Positions 1-6,771 of a DNA stretch of 15,336 bases are shown here, one piece after another; position 1 is the stretch's first letter; each line of letters starts with the position of its first letter. Source of the DNA: UMGS1387 sp045539625. GTDB lineage: Bacteria; Bacillota; Clostridia; Oscillospirales; CAG-382. The notes under the pieces were generated by a model. The model saw nothing but the letters and a program-made list of their open reading frames with translations, did no database searches and had not been told where the DNA came from. The position numbers and the translations under genes are program-made. The stretch spans positions 1 to 15,336 of the forward strand of contig JAZQFS010000067.1 of NCBI GenBank assembly GCA_045539625.1, given 5' to 3'.

Positions 1-32
1 CATGGTAGCTCATTCGGTGTTCTCGCATATCC

Positions 33-38
33 ATTATA
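33..38 (-). promoter_or_regulatory. Possible -10 box of a gene to the left of the window
   Basis: Reading the minus strand there is TATAAT preceded by TGT (extended -10). No good -35 box lies 17 bases upstream. An ATG occurs on the minus strand at bases 3-1, but no clear ribosome binding site precedes it. It would serve a gene reading leftward out of the window. Weak evidence; the -10 match alone could be chance in AT-rich DNA. Confidence 0.22.
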
Positions 39-94
39 ACACGGATTTTGAATTCTGGCGAGTAGTTTTTGTTTTTTCTTCCTGTTTTGACCAT

Positions 95-139
95 AAAAAA
101 TATGCACCTCCAAAAGTGTCTAACTTTTGGGGTGCATAT
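95..139 (-). terminator. Rho-independent terminator of tyrS
   Basis: An inverted repeat (arms 101-116 and 124-138, about 15 pairs with one bulged base, loop of 7) is followed on the minus strand by six T residues (95-100). It starts about 40 bases after the tyrS stop codon, the expected place for the end of that transcript. Confidence 0.85.
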
Positions 140-176
140 CATAAACTCACAGCCTTAAAATATGTTGAAATTCCGG

Positions 177-1400
177 TTATGCAAGAACAACCTTGTGGTA
201 ATCCTTCTTGCCCTTTTTGATAATAACCTCTTCCTTGAAGAAGTCTTTGTCATAAGCCGCCGCAAAATCGGTAACCTTTGCATCGTTTACCGAAACGCCG
301 CCCTGCTTGATAAGACGCTTAGCTTCGCTGTTGGAGGGACAAAGCTCACACTTAACAAGAAGATTTGAAAGTGTAACCTTGCCGTCTATGAAATCTTCAT
401 CGGAAAGGGAAGTGGTGGGCATATTTTCACTGACACCGCCTGCTACAAACAGCGCACGTGCTGCTTCAAGTGCCGCAGTTGCTTCCGCTTCGCCGTGAAC
501 AAGAGCTGTAAGCTCAAATGCCAGCTTTTCCTTTGCCTTGTTGATTTCACTGCCTTCAAGAGTTTCGTACTGTGCAATTTCTTCAAGTGAGAGGAATGTA
601 AGCATCTTCATACACTTGATAACATCGGCATCGTCAACGTTTCTCCAGTACTGGAAGAATTCATAAGGTGTTGTCTTTTTGGGATCGAGCCATACTGCAC
701 CGTTGGCGGTTTTGCCCATCTTCTTGCCTTCGCTGTTGAGAAGAAGAGTGATGGTCATAGCGTATGCGTCCTTGCCAAGCTTCTTTCTGATAAGCTCAGT
801 ACCGCCAAGCATGTTGCCCCACTGGTCGTCGCCGCCAAACTGCATGTTACAGCCGTAGTTCTGATAGAGATAATAGAAGTCGTAAGACTGCATAATCATA
901 TAGTTGAATTCGAGGAAGGAAAGTCCCTTTTCCATTCTCTGCTTGTAGCACTCGGCTCTGAGCATATTGTTAACCGAGAAGCAAGCACCAACCTCACGTA
1001 AAAGCTCTACATAATTAAGCTTAAGTAACCAGTCGGCATTGTTTACCATCATAGCCTTGCCTTCTCCGAACTCAATAAACTTCGACATCTGCTCCTTGAA
1101 GCAGTCGCAGTTGTGCTGAATCTGCTCAGCTGTGAGCATGGAACGCATATCTGTTCTTCCCGAAGGGTCGCCCACATGACCTGTACCGCCGCCGATAAGG
1201 GCAACAGGGCGGTTGCCTGCCATCTGAAGTCTCTTCATAAGGCAGAGAGCCATAAAGTGACCTACGTGTAATGAATCGGCTGTGGGGTCAAATCCGATGT
1301 AGAAAACAGCCTTGCCGTTGTTGATAAGCTCCTTGATTTCTGCTTCGTCCGTTACCTGTGCGATAAGACCGCGGGCAACGAGTTCTTCGTAAATCTGCAT
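177..1400 (-). CDS. tyrS: Tyrosyl-tRNA synthetase
   Basis: Class I aminoacyl-tRNA synthetase that activates tyrosine with ATP and loads it on tRNA-Tyr in the cytoplasm. The 407-residue length is normal for the bacterial TyrS family. Visible motifs: the GFDPTADSLHVGH block with the HIGH-type signature HVGH at residues 45-48; the tyrosine-pocket segment GGDDQW at 189-194; the KMSKS-type loop KMGKT at 227-231; and a C-terminal S4-like RNA-binding domain from about residue 340 (LSNLLVKCELCPSNSEAKRLI region, ending in KKGKKDYHKVVLA). The start is set by GGAGG at 1411-1415, ten bases before the ATG. The gene stands alone behind a tyrosine T-box leader and its own promoter, and ends at a terminator at 95-139. 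Nothing is missing or broken. Identification is secure. Confidence 0.97.
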   Translation of the reverse strand: MQIYEELVARGLIAQVTDEAEIKELINNGKAVFYIGFDPTADSLHVGHFMALCLMKRLQMAGNRPVALIGGGTGHVGDPSGRTDMRSMLTAEQIQHNCDCFKEQMSKFIEFGEGKAMMVNNADWLLKLNYVELLREVGACFSVNNMLRAECYKQRMEKGLSFLEFNYMIMQSYDFYYLYQNYGCNMQFGGDDQWGNMLGGTELIRKKLGKDAYAMTITLLLNSEGKKMGKTANGAVWLDPKKTTPYEFFQYWRNVDDADVIKCMKMLTFLSLEEIAQYETLEGSEINKAKEKLAFELTALVHGEAEATAALEAARALFVAGGVSENMPTTSLSDEDFIDGKVTLSNLLVKCELCPSNSEAKRLIKQGGVSVNDAKVTDFAAAYDKDFFKEEVIIKKGKKDYHKVVLA

Positions 1401-1414
1401 TTTAAAAAATCCTC

Positions 1415-1685
1415 CAAAAAAATATAAAATCCTCTGCCTTTACGGCAGAGGACGAATTTAACGTGTTACCACCTCTGTTTGCTGTATCCTTGCGAATGAC
1501 AGCCTCGGCGGGTGAAAATCACCCATGAACTGTAACGTGTTCCCACGCCGCAGCCTACTTTGTGGAAATTTCGGTGCGGAGCTGATGCGGTGTATTCACA
1601 AAACGGGCATCTGACCTTTCACCAACCGGTCTCTCTCTGAAAATGCTTATCTTTCGTTACTTTTCCGCTTTTAACGCCTTTAATC
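1415..1685 (-). promoter_or_regulatory. T-box riboswitch (tyrosine-specific) controlling tyrS
   Basis: The roughly 285-base leader reads uncharged tRNA-Tyr and lets transcription continue when tyrosine is short. Seen on the minus strand: an AG-rich bulge segment and the GGTTGGTGAAAGGTC stem I element (about 1613-1640); a specifier loop GAA-TAC-ACC with the tyrosine codon UAC at 1592-1594; the conserved T-box AGAGGTGGTAACACG at 1462-1476, whose UGGU (1468-1471) matches an ACCA tRNA end (discriminator A, as in tRNA-Tyr); and an intrinsic terminator with arms 1430-1438 and 1444-1452 followed by a T-rich run. The antiterminator pairs CAGAGG (1472-1477) with CCTCTG (1446-1451), and the latter is also the 5' arm of the terminator, so the two folds exclude each other. 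Confidence 0.95.
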
Positions 1686-1691
1686 TACGTC

Positions 1692-1720
1692 ATTGTAACA
1701 CATTTTAATTCAATTGTCAA
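1692..1720 (-). promoter_or_regulatory. Sigma-A promoter of tyrS
   Basis: TTGACA (1715-1720), a 17-base spacer and TACAAT (1692-1697) on the minus strand; transcription would start near 1685, just before the T-box leader. It lies immediately after the stop of the peptidase gene (1731), so no room is left for a separate terminator there. Read-through from that operon would meet the T-box terminator. Confidence 0.9.
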
Positions 1721-1730
1721 GCATAATTTG

Positions 1731-2210
1731 TCAACTGTTGCTGTTTCTCTTAAAAATAAACCTGTAAATGGGGTAGAGAAGCTTTTTGACAATATGAAGT
1801 GTTCTTTTGAAAAGACGCTTAAATGCCAAACTTAATAATCTGCTTCTGCTTTGTATAGCCTTGCGGGAAAGACACCTGCCGTCTGCTTTTCTGACTTGGC
1901 TGACCAAGGCAATTATCTGATCCTTGTCAATGCCGTCCTCAAAAGCAAACTGATTGTCCCCGCACATAGTATACTGCCCGTTTTTGATTTTCATTATACG
2001 GTGAGCAACATACATTCCCGATTTCCTTTTGTAGAGAACAATGTCATTTTTTTCAATATTATGTGCTTCCACAAGAACAATTTTGTCGCAAATAGGCTTA
2101 ATTGTAGGGAGCATACTTACACCCTTGGGCGTGAGAATGAACTGACCGCCGTCACGAATTGCTTCACGTATAAGCGGCTCTAACGATGCCATATCCTTTT
2201 CGTTTGACAT
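1731..2210 (-). CDS. S24/S26-type serine peptidase (small signal-peptidase-like protein)
   Basis: A 159-residue protein of the signal peptidase/LexA-like serine protease fold. Visible: the nucleophile motif GVSMLPTI (Ser of SMxP, about residue 33); the strand segment NDIVLY; VAHRI, where the general base appears to be His as in SipW/ER-type signal peptidases rather than Lys; and GDNQFAFEDG, the usual GDN...D box. No N-terminal membrane segment is seen. Instead the last 50 residues are very basic and end in an aromatic/hydrophobic stretch (LLYPIYRFIFKR) that could touch the membrane. AAAGGAG (about 2218-2224) sets the start. It follows the HPr-kinase-like gene by 31 bases and shares its promoter. 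Such pairs are known from peptide (RiPP) maturation clusters, but no precursor peptide, radical SAM enzyme or transporter is seen here. The substrate is unknown. Confidence 0.8.
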   Translation of the reverse strand: MSNEKDMASLEPLIREAIRDGGQFILTPKGVSMLPTIKPICDKIVLVEAHNIEKNDIVLYKRKSGMYVAHRIMKIKNGQYTMCGDNQFAFEDGIDKDQIIALVSQVRKADGRCLSRKAIQSRSRLLSLAFKRLFKRTLHIVKKLLYPIYRFIFKRNSNS

Positions 2211-2241
2211 GACGGCACTCCTTTCACAAAATAGTCGAGCT

Positions 2242-2952
2242 TCAGTTTTTCATACCCTCATAAGCTACTTTTGCAGCTTCAATATCCATGTTGCAGCCTA
2301 AGGCGTAAAATTTTACGTTGTCGCAGATGAGAGACAGCATTTTAAAGAAATTGTCCGATTGTGCCTTTGTTTCGGGAAGAAGAAGCTGGGTGAAAATTCT
2401 TCTGAGAGCATCGTTCTTGTCCATTGGCTTTATAACGTTTACATCGCTTCTTGATAAAAAGCAAATCGCCTCAAGGGGGGCTTTTGTGTTGATGTTGTAG
2501 TTTTCCTTGCCGCACCAGGGGGTGCCGTAAACGTAAAGCTTGCCGTCAATGTATCTGATAAGAGGCTTGTCGCCGTTTATGATTCTTGCTTTGTCGGGAA
2601 AAGCATCAAGCCAAAGCCTACAGTGAGTGCTTTTGCCTGTGCCGCTGGGTGCTGTAAAGGCGTATGCCTTGCCGTCCATCTCGATAACCGATGCGTGGAA
2701 TATGATGCCCTCGTAATCAAGTATTTTTCTGGCTATCTGACGGTAAACGGAAAGAGACTCAAGATAGGGTGTAGGGTAGTGCTCTTCGTCAAGCACCTGC
2801 CTGTCCTTCTCAACGTCCTCCTTTATGGGAGCAACTGCAAAGTCGGCTTTTATGCTCTGATCCTGTGCAAGATAGTTTCTGCATAAATAGTCAAGATATT
2901 TGTGGCTGTACTGAATGTCGATATTTAAGTCTGCGATGGTGTAAATTGCCAT
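2242..2952 (-). CDS. HPr kinase-like / PEPCK-fold P-loop protein
   Basis: A 236-residue protein with the single-domain kinase fold shared by HPr kinase and ATP-dependent PEP carboxykinase. Visible: GIIFHASVIEMDGKAYAF leading into the Walker A loop APSGTGKST (residues 101-109), then NGDKP (127-130) in the place of the HprK Walker-B-like acidic box, and YGTPWCGKENYN (142-153), a block typical of the HprK-like proteins in peptide clusters. It lacks the N-terminal domain of true HprK, and the typical HprK signature is not seen, so it should not be called hprK. Relatives phosphorylate lasso-peptide precursors or belong to ScmC-type cassettes. A GAGGTG ribosome site (about 2956-2961) precedes the ATG. 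It is the first gene of a two-gene operon with the S24/S26-like peptidase. Fold is sure, substrate is not. Confidence 0.8.
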   Translation of the reverse strand: MAIYTIADLNIDIQYSHKYLDYLCRNYLAQDQSIKADFAVAPIKEDVEKDRQVLDEEHYPTPYLESLSVYRQIARKILDYEGIIFHASVIEMDGKAYAFTAPSGTGKSTHCRLWLDAFPDKARIINGDKPLIRYIDGKLYVYGTPWCGKENYNINTKAPLEAICFLSRSDVNVIKPMDKNDALRRIFTQLLLPETKAQSDNFFKMLSLICDNVKFYALGCNMDIEAAKVAYEGMKN

Positions 2953-2981
2953 ATTGCACCTCTGATAGTTAATATAAGCTT

Positions 2982-3010
2982 ATTATACAACAAAAAAGCT
3001 TGTGTGTCAA
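2982..3010 (-). promoter_or_regulatory. Sigma-A promoter of the HprK-like/peptidase operon
   Basis: TTGACA (3005-3010), a 17-base spacer and TATAAT (2982-2987) on the minus strand, a perfect consensus pair. The start point would be near 2975, about 22 bases before the ATG. Confidence 0.9.
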
Positions 3011-3058
3011 TAAAAAGGTGGTTCTTAGATTTCAAACTGTTAGCTATAATTATAAAAT

Positions 3059-3088
3059 AACACCTGCCGTTAAATTGGCAAGTGTTTT
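3059..3088 (-). terminator. Hairpin, possible terminator
   Basis: Arms 3059-3068 and 3077-3086 pair over ten positions with one mismatch (loop of 8). The minus-strand continuation is AT-rich with a short T run (ATTTTATAATT), the plus-strand continuation is TTTTAA. It may end the DUF2019-like transcript before the next promoter. The tail is weak, so this is only likely. Confidence 0.45.
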
Positions 3089-3134
3089 AATGCGATGATT
3101 TAACTATCAACTGATTAAATAATATTACAAAGAT

Positions 3135-3253
3135 ATTACTGCCGTGCAGTTGTCGCACCTCAATCGGGTTTTCCATACACTCCACCGTATATGCCATTAG
3201 ACATACGGTGGTTCAACTTAAAAGTAAAATATTTGCTACCTTTAGGCAGTAAT
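3135..3253. other. Palindrome-rich stretch: structured RNA or IS200/IS605-type end
   Basis: A 9-bp inverted repeat, ATTACTGCC (3135-3143) and GGCAGTAAT (3245-3253), encloses a perfect 9-bp hairpin, CCACCGTAT (3182-3190) / ATACGGTGG (3203-3211) with a 12-base loop, and a short GTGC/GCAC hairpin (3144-3158). The strong hairpin is followed at once by TTCAAC. A hairpin with a loop like TGCCATTAGAC, then GGTTCAA, resembles the right ends and omega-RNA 3' ends of IS200/IS605 elements as I remember them. No transposase or TnpB is present, so this would be a remnant or a non-autonomous copy. No T run follows, so it is not a terminator. The rest of 3011-3329 holds the hairpin at 3059-3088 and otherwise no gene that I can support. 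Confidence 0.45.
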
Positions 3254-3329
3254 CGAAAATTGGAGCCGTCTCAAAACAAAAACTCAGTCAGCCTCCGTTA
3301 TCTTATTTGCTATTATCTTTTTGTTTTAG

Positions 3330-3740
3330 TTAACTATTATCGCCGGATTCATACCTCCTTATCTCCTGGTCTTTGTACACACGCAAATACCCTTGTGATT
3401 TCCAAACCTTCAATGTCATTTCCGCTTCAAGTCTGAATATACCAGCCTCTTTTTTCTCGCTGTTTGCATGTAGCACTTTTACTGATTCATCAACATTTTC
3501 GTTTAATGCAAGAAACCATCCCGCGGCTCTATTACTCACAACAACATTTTCCTTGTACAACAATTCTTTTAAACATTCCATCGCAAACGCTCTGTTTTTT
3601 TCAAAATACTTGAAGATTTTTACCAATTTCTGCTGCTCTCTATTTCCTGTTTTATAATCACCTGTTTCATCGCTTTGATATAATATATCACAACTCACTT
3701 CAAATTGATGTAAAACATCTTCTTTAGAATATTTTTTCAT
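3330..3740 (-). CDS. DUF2019-like protein, probable orphan immunity protein
   Basis: A 136-residue all-helical soluble protein. The central SNRAAGWFLALNENVDESVKVL (residues 69-90) and the end EAEMTLKVWKSQGY (105-118) match the pattern of the DUF2019 family as I know it (a HEAT-like pair of helices, then an A..TLW....Y end), a family often found next to polymorphic toxins as immunity proteins. The ATG overlaps the stop codon of an upstream reading frame as ATGA, which fits a toxin-immunity pair; only the last 33 codons of that partner remain. A weak GGGGTG serves as ribosome site. A consensus promoter at 3868-3896 still drives the gene. It would act in the cytoplasm. The family call is from pattern only. 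Confidence 0.6.
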   Translation of the reverse strand: MKKYSKEDVLHQFEVSCDILYQSDETGDYKTGNREQQKLVKIFKYFEKNRAFAMECLKELLYKENVVVSNRAAGWFLALNENVDESVKVLHANSEKKEAGIFRLEAEMTLKVWKSQGYLRVYKDQEIRRYESGDNS

Positions 3741-3838
3741 TCGATCACCCCGTAATCTTTTAGTATTTTTATTCCATATTCATATTGAACTTCATAACTT
3801 TGTCCAGCAAGCCATTTTAAATACCTATGTTTAAAAAT
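3737..3838 (-). pseudogene. 3' remnant of the gene before the DUF2019-like gene (likely toxin C-terminus)
   Basis: On the minus strand an open frame of 33 codons, from just after a TAG (3839-3841) to a TGA (3737-3739), reads IFKHRYLKWLAGQSYEVQYE and then YGIKILKDYGVIE. It has no start codon. It looks like genuine protein (a GQSYEVQYEYG run, charged helix, ordinary composition) and its stop overlaps the next start as ATGA, as in toxin-immunity gene pairs. The rest of the gene is gone; the upstream boundary falls within about 55 bases of the Gfo/Idh terminator. Toxin identity is inferred from the position. Confidence 0.5.
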
Positions 3839-3867
3839 CTATAGTTTGTATTGCATCTTTTTTGATA

Positions 3868-3896
3868 ATTATACCACTATATTACCTCACTGTCAA
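3868..3896 (-). promoter_or_regulatory. Sigma-A promoter of the DUF2019-like gene
   Basis: TTGACA (3891-3896), a 17-base spacer and TATAAT (3868-3873) on the minus strand. The -35 box abuts and partly shares bases with the T run of the upstream Gfo/Idh terminator. Confidence 0.85.
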
Positions 3897-3927
3897 CAAA
3901 AAAAGGATGTGCCAAAGACACATCCTT
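3895..3927 (-). terminator. Rho-independent terminator of the coaW-Gfo/Idh operon
   Basis: A perfect 9-bp stem (3903-3911 with 3919-3927, loop of 7) is followed on the minus strand by an unbroken run of T. It lies 17 bases after the Gfo/Idh stop codon. Confidence 0.92.
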
Positions 3928-3943
3928 AATCTGAAATGTATAA

Positions 3944-5119
3944 TTACTTGTCGCCGTAAGTACCGTCAAGGTTTGCAACAACTTCAACAGTGTGCTTTTC
4001 GTACTTGGAATTCTTAATCTTTTCCTGAAGCATTTCGTAGAACAGGTCTCCGTCAACGGGAACGTCAACCTTCTTGCCCAGCCAGCTGGAAAGGAAGATA
4101 GCATTTGAAATTCTCAGACCGTTGATGCCTTCTTCACCGGGAGCCATAAGCTTTTCACCCTTAAGAATAGCATTTGTAAAGTTCTGGGTAATACCTCTGT
4201 GCTGAGGCTTTGTTGTGTCGAATTCGGAGTAGTCAACTTCGATTTCTTCCTTTTCGGGACCCCTGAAGCCTTCCTTGCACTCAAAGCACCATTCTCTTTC
4301 GGGCTGTGCAAGCTTTGTGAATTTCATGCTGTTGCCTTCAATAACAAGTTTACCCTTGTCGCCTGATATTTCAAGTCTGTTGGTACCGGGGTATTCACCT
4401 GTTGTAGTGATGAATACACCTGTTGCACCGTTAGCATATTCTGCATATACGGTAACGTCGTCCTCAACCTCAATATTGTGATATTTGCCCTCATTGCAGG
4501 TTGCGGAAATCTTGGTAGGCATACCGAAAATCCACTGCCAAAGGTCAAGCTGGTGAGGACACTGGTTGAGGATTACACCGCCGCCTTCGCCGCTCCATGT
4601 AGCTCTCCAGTCACCGCTGTCGTAGTAAGACTGAGTTCTGTACCAGTTTGTGATAATCCAAACACATCTCTTAAGCTCGCCAAGCTCGCCCTTCTGAACC
4701 ATATCTCTTGCCTTCTTGTACATAGGATTGGTTCTCTGGTTGAACATAAGACCGAATAATTTGTCGCTCTTGGAAGCAACCTTGATAAGCTCTTCAGCCT
4801 GCTTTGTGTAAACACCGATAGGCTTTTCGCTGATTACGTTGATGCCTGCGTTGAGAACATCAATACAGATCGGGGGATGATAGTAGTGGGGAACAGCAAC
4901 GATGATTGCATCGCAAAGACCGCTTGCAAGCAGCTCCTTGTAGTCATAGAAGAACTTAACGTCTTCGGGAAGGTTTTCCTTTGCCCACTTTTCTCTGCTC
5001 TCCTTGACGTCGCAGACAGCAGTAAGAACTGCACCTTCGATTTCGCCTTTCTTGAGGTAGTCAGCGTGTCCTGAACCCATATTACCAAGACCGATGATAC
5101 CAAAACGTACTTTTTCCAT
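3944..5119 (-). CDS. Gfo/Idh/MocA family NAD(P)-dependent oxidoreductase
   Basis: A 391-residue soluble enzyme of the glucose-fructose oxidoreductase / inositol dehydrogenase family, which oxidises or reduces sugars, inositols or their derivatives with NAD(P). Visible: the Rossmann loop GLGNMG (residues 10-15) after FGII; EKP at 98-100, the conserved Lys of the family; and GGGVILNQCPHQLDLWQW, where His189 and Asp192 hold the usual GxHxxD positions (the first Asp of the motif is Asn here, common in a large subgroup). The C-terminal alpha/beta domain follows. The start at 5119 is chosen because AAAGGAAG (5127-5134) lies 7 bases upstream; an in-frame ATG at 5137 overlaps that site. It is 52 bases after coaW and probably co-transcribed. 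A lone TATAAT at 5154-5159 lacks a fitting -35. Substrate not predictable. Confidence 0.9.
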   Translation of the reverse strand: MEKVRFGIIGLGNMGSGHADYLKKGEIEGAVLTAVCDVKESREKWAKENLPEDVKFFYDYKELLASGLCDAIIVAVPHYYHPPICIDVLNAGINVISEKPIGVYTKQAEELIKVASKSDKLFGLMFNQRTNPMYKKARDMVQKGELGELKRCVWIITNWYRTQSYYDSGDWRATWSGEGGGVILNQCPHQLDLWQWIFGMPTKISATCNEGKYHNIEVEDDVTVYAEYANGATGVFITTTGEYPGTNRLEISGDKGKLVIEGNSMKFTKLAQPEREWCFECKEGFRGPEKEEIEVDYSEFDTTKPQHRGITQNFTNAILKGEKLMAPGEEGINGLRISNAIFLSSWLGKKVDVPVDGDLFYEMLQEKIKNSKYEKHTVEVVANLDGTYGDK

Positions 5120-5171
5120 AATAAAACTTCCTTTCATATGGTTGTATACTTAAATTATATTTTTCAAAAAA

Positions 5172-5993
5172 TCAAGCAATCCCGCTGGAGAGTGCCGCAC
5201 CGATAACAGTTGCAAATTCTGCATTTTTGGGAATTACAAAGTTCAAATCAAACATTGTGCAGAAAATCTCGGCAACAGACGGTGCTTGGGGAAGACGGGT
5301 AAGATTTCCCGTAAGAATAACGTCCTTTACGCCCTTGCTTCTTGCCGCAAATACAGCAAGCATACCCACAGATTCAAAAACCATGTTGATAATACCAAGC
5401 GCAAGGTCGCCTTTTGTAGCCATGTCGCTGACTTTACCGAAGTTCGCCGCCGTCATATATGAAGCAAGACCGATATCCTTCTTGGTAATGTCACGGACTC
5501 TCAGGTCGATGTTCTCGATGTCGCCTTCTGAGGCAACTTCCATAAGAATGTCGATGTCGGAAATGCCCAGCATCTTTTTAGACAGTCCCATCAATGTACC
5601 GCCGCCTACACCCGTACCGCCCATATAGTCAACGGGCTTTCCGTTTTCGGCATATACAATGGAAGTACCTGTGCCCATGCTTACAATAATAGCCTTGTCG
5701 TATCCCGAAAGATAAAGACCGCCCTTGCCCACACAGGCAAATTCCGATGCATGGTCTGTTTCAATACCGTAAAGACTGTCGCCTAAGAAGGTTGAGCCCA
5801 CGCCTGTTATCATGACCTTGTCAATTTCCGATAGTGAGATACCGTTGGTGTCGGTGAATTTACCGAAAGCACCGTAAACAGAAGCTAACTGGTCACTTGC
5901 CTTGACAAGCAGGGGATGAATCATCTCTTTGCCGTTAAAGCCTACTATTTTTGTTGTGCTTCCGCCAACGTCTATACCTATAATTTTGCCCAT
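5172..5993 (-). CDS. coaW: Type II pantothenate kinase
   Basis: Phosphorylates pantothenate with ATP, the first step of coenzyme A synthesis. The 273-residue length fits the staphylococcal-type CoaW family (about 267). Visible from the ASKHA fold: GIDVGGSTTK (residues 6-15, phosphate 1); the ETDHASEFACVGKGGLYLSG block, where Glu78 is the likely catalytic acid by position; SMGTGTSIV (105-113, phosphate 2); GGTGVGGGTLMGLS (125-138); and a final AEFATVIGAALSSG. Type II enzymes in this family are generally not shut off by CoA. The ATG at 5993 is preferred over the TTG at 6011 because CGGAG (6002-6006) lies 8 bases before it. First gene of an operon with the Gfo/Idh oxidoreductase. Confidence 0.92.
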   Translation of the reverse strand: MGKIIGIDVGGSTTKIVGFNGKEMIHPLLVKASDQLASVYGAFGKFTDTNGISLSEIDKVMITGVGSTFLGDSLYGIETDHASEFACVGKGGLYLSGYDKAIIVSMGTGTSIVYAENGKPVDYMGGTGVGGGTLMGLSKKMLGISDIDILMEVASEGDIENIDLRVRDITKKDIGLASYMTAANFGKVSDMATKGDLALGIINMVFESVGMLAVFAARSKGVKDVILTGNLTRLPQAPSVAEIFCTMFDLNFVIPKNAEFATVIGAALSSGIA

Positions 5994-6009
5994 CTGCATA
6001 ACTCCGTTC

Positions 6010-6033
6010 AAATCAGCTCAAAAACGCTGATTT
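6010..6033 (-). other. Hairpin in the coaW leader
   Basis: A perfect 8-bp stem (6010-6017 with 6026-6033, loop of 8) lies between the coaW promoter and its ribosome site, ending 3-4 bases before the CGGAG. There is no T run, so it is not a terminator. It could affect translation or RNA stability, or be chance. No riboswitch class is recognised. Confidence 0.4.
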
Positions 6034-6052
6034 CACATAATTAGGTAATCTA

Positions 6053-6081
6053 ATTGTAGCACAGTTTTTTTCATAAATCAA
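6053..6081 (-). promoter_or_regulatory. Sigma-A promoter of coaW
   Basis: TTGATT (6076-6081), a 17-base spacer and TACAAT (6053-6058) on the minus strand; start near 6046, about 50 bases before the coaW ATG. Bases 6082-6253, between this and the rplM promoter, are AT-rich and hold nothing else I can support. Confidence 0.75.
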
Positions 6082-6253
6082 GCACTATTGTAAAATTGCG
6101 GTCAAAAATGATATAAAACGTTCAATTTTTATGTTATGAAAAAAATACGGGTAAAAATTTTAAAATGTGCGAAGAGAAAACGAGAGAAATAAAGAGAAAT
6201 ACGTCAAAAATTAAAGATATAAAAGTTAATTTTCAAAAATGCGAAAAAAGGTG

Positions 6254-6281
6254 TTGACAAAAGAAAAAAAAGTGATATAAT
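6254..6281 (+). promoter_or_regulatory. Sigma-A promoter of rplM-rpsI
   Basis: TTGACA (6254-6259), a 16-base A-rich spacer and TATAAT (6276-6281). The leader to the rplM ATG is only about 38 bases and shows no stem, so the L13 autoregulatory leader known in some Firmicutes is not evident. Confidence 0.88.
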
Positions 6282-6325
6282 GATTAAGGTCAAAAAAATG
6301 ATAACAAAAACGGAGGATTTATATT

Positions 6326-6751
6326 ATGTCTACATTTATGGCAAAAGCTAATGAAGTAGAGCGTAAGTGGTACGTTATCGATGCGGCTAATAAGCCTCTC
6401 GGTAAGACTGCAGTAAAGGTTGCAGATATTCTTCGCGGTAAGCACAGACCTGAGTTCACACCTCATGTTGACTGCGGCGAATTCGTAATCGTAATCAACG
6501 CTTCTAAGGCAATTCTTACAGGCACAAAGCTCGACGACAAGTTCTATCGCCATCATTCCGGCTGGATCGGCGGTCTTAAGGAAGTAAGCTACAGAGAGCT
6601 TATGGAAAAGAACCCCGAAATGGCAATGACCCTTGCAGTTAAGGGCATGCTTCCCAAGAACACAATCGGCGCAAAGAGCCTCACAAGACTCAAGGTATAT
6701 GCAGGCAGCGAACACAACAATGCTGCTCAGCAGCCCATCGTTCTTGACTAA
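6326..6751 (+). CDS. rplM: 50S ribosomal protein L13 (uL13)
   Basis: Large-subunit ribosomal protein that binds 23S rRNA early in assembly. The 141-residue length is normal. Typical blocks are present: KWYVIDAANKPLGKTAVKVADILRGKHRPEFTPHVDCGEFVIVINA near the start, YRHHSGWIGGLKE in the middle and AVKGMLPKN (near residue 105), then LKVYAGSEHNNAAQQP at the end. CGGAGG (6311-6316) lies 9 bases before the ATG. First gene of the rplM-rpsI operon. Confidence 0.98.
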   Translation: MSTFMAKANEVERKWYVIDAANKPLGKTAVKVADILRGKHRPEFTPHVDCGEFVIVINASKAILTGTKLDDKFYRHHSGWIGGLKEVSYRELMEKNPEMAMTLAVKGMLPKNTIGAKSLTRLKVYAGSEHNNAAQQPIVLD

Positions 6752-6771
6752 GAGTGAAAGGAGTAATGACA

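Noticed and set aside
3191..3436. 81-codon plus-strand frame
   Set aside because: It begins inside the palindrome stretch, overlaps the DUF2019-like gene on the other strand and has no ribosome site or recognisable sequence.
6282..6325. L13 autoregulatory leader before rplM
   Set aside because: The leader is only about 38 bases from the predicted start and shows no stem.
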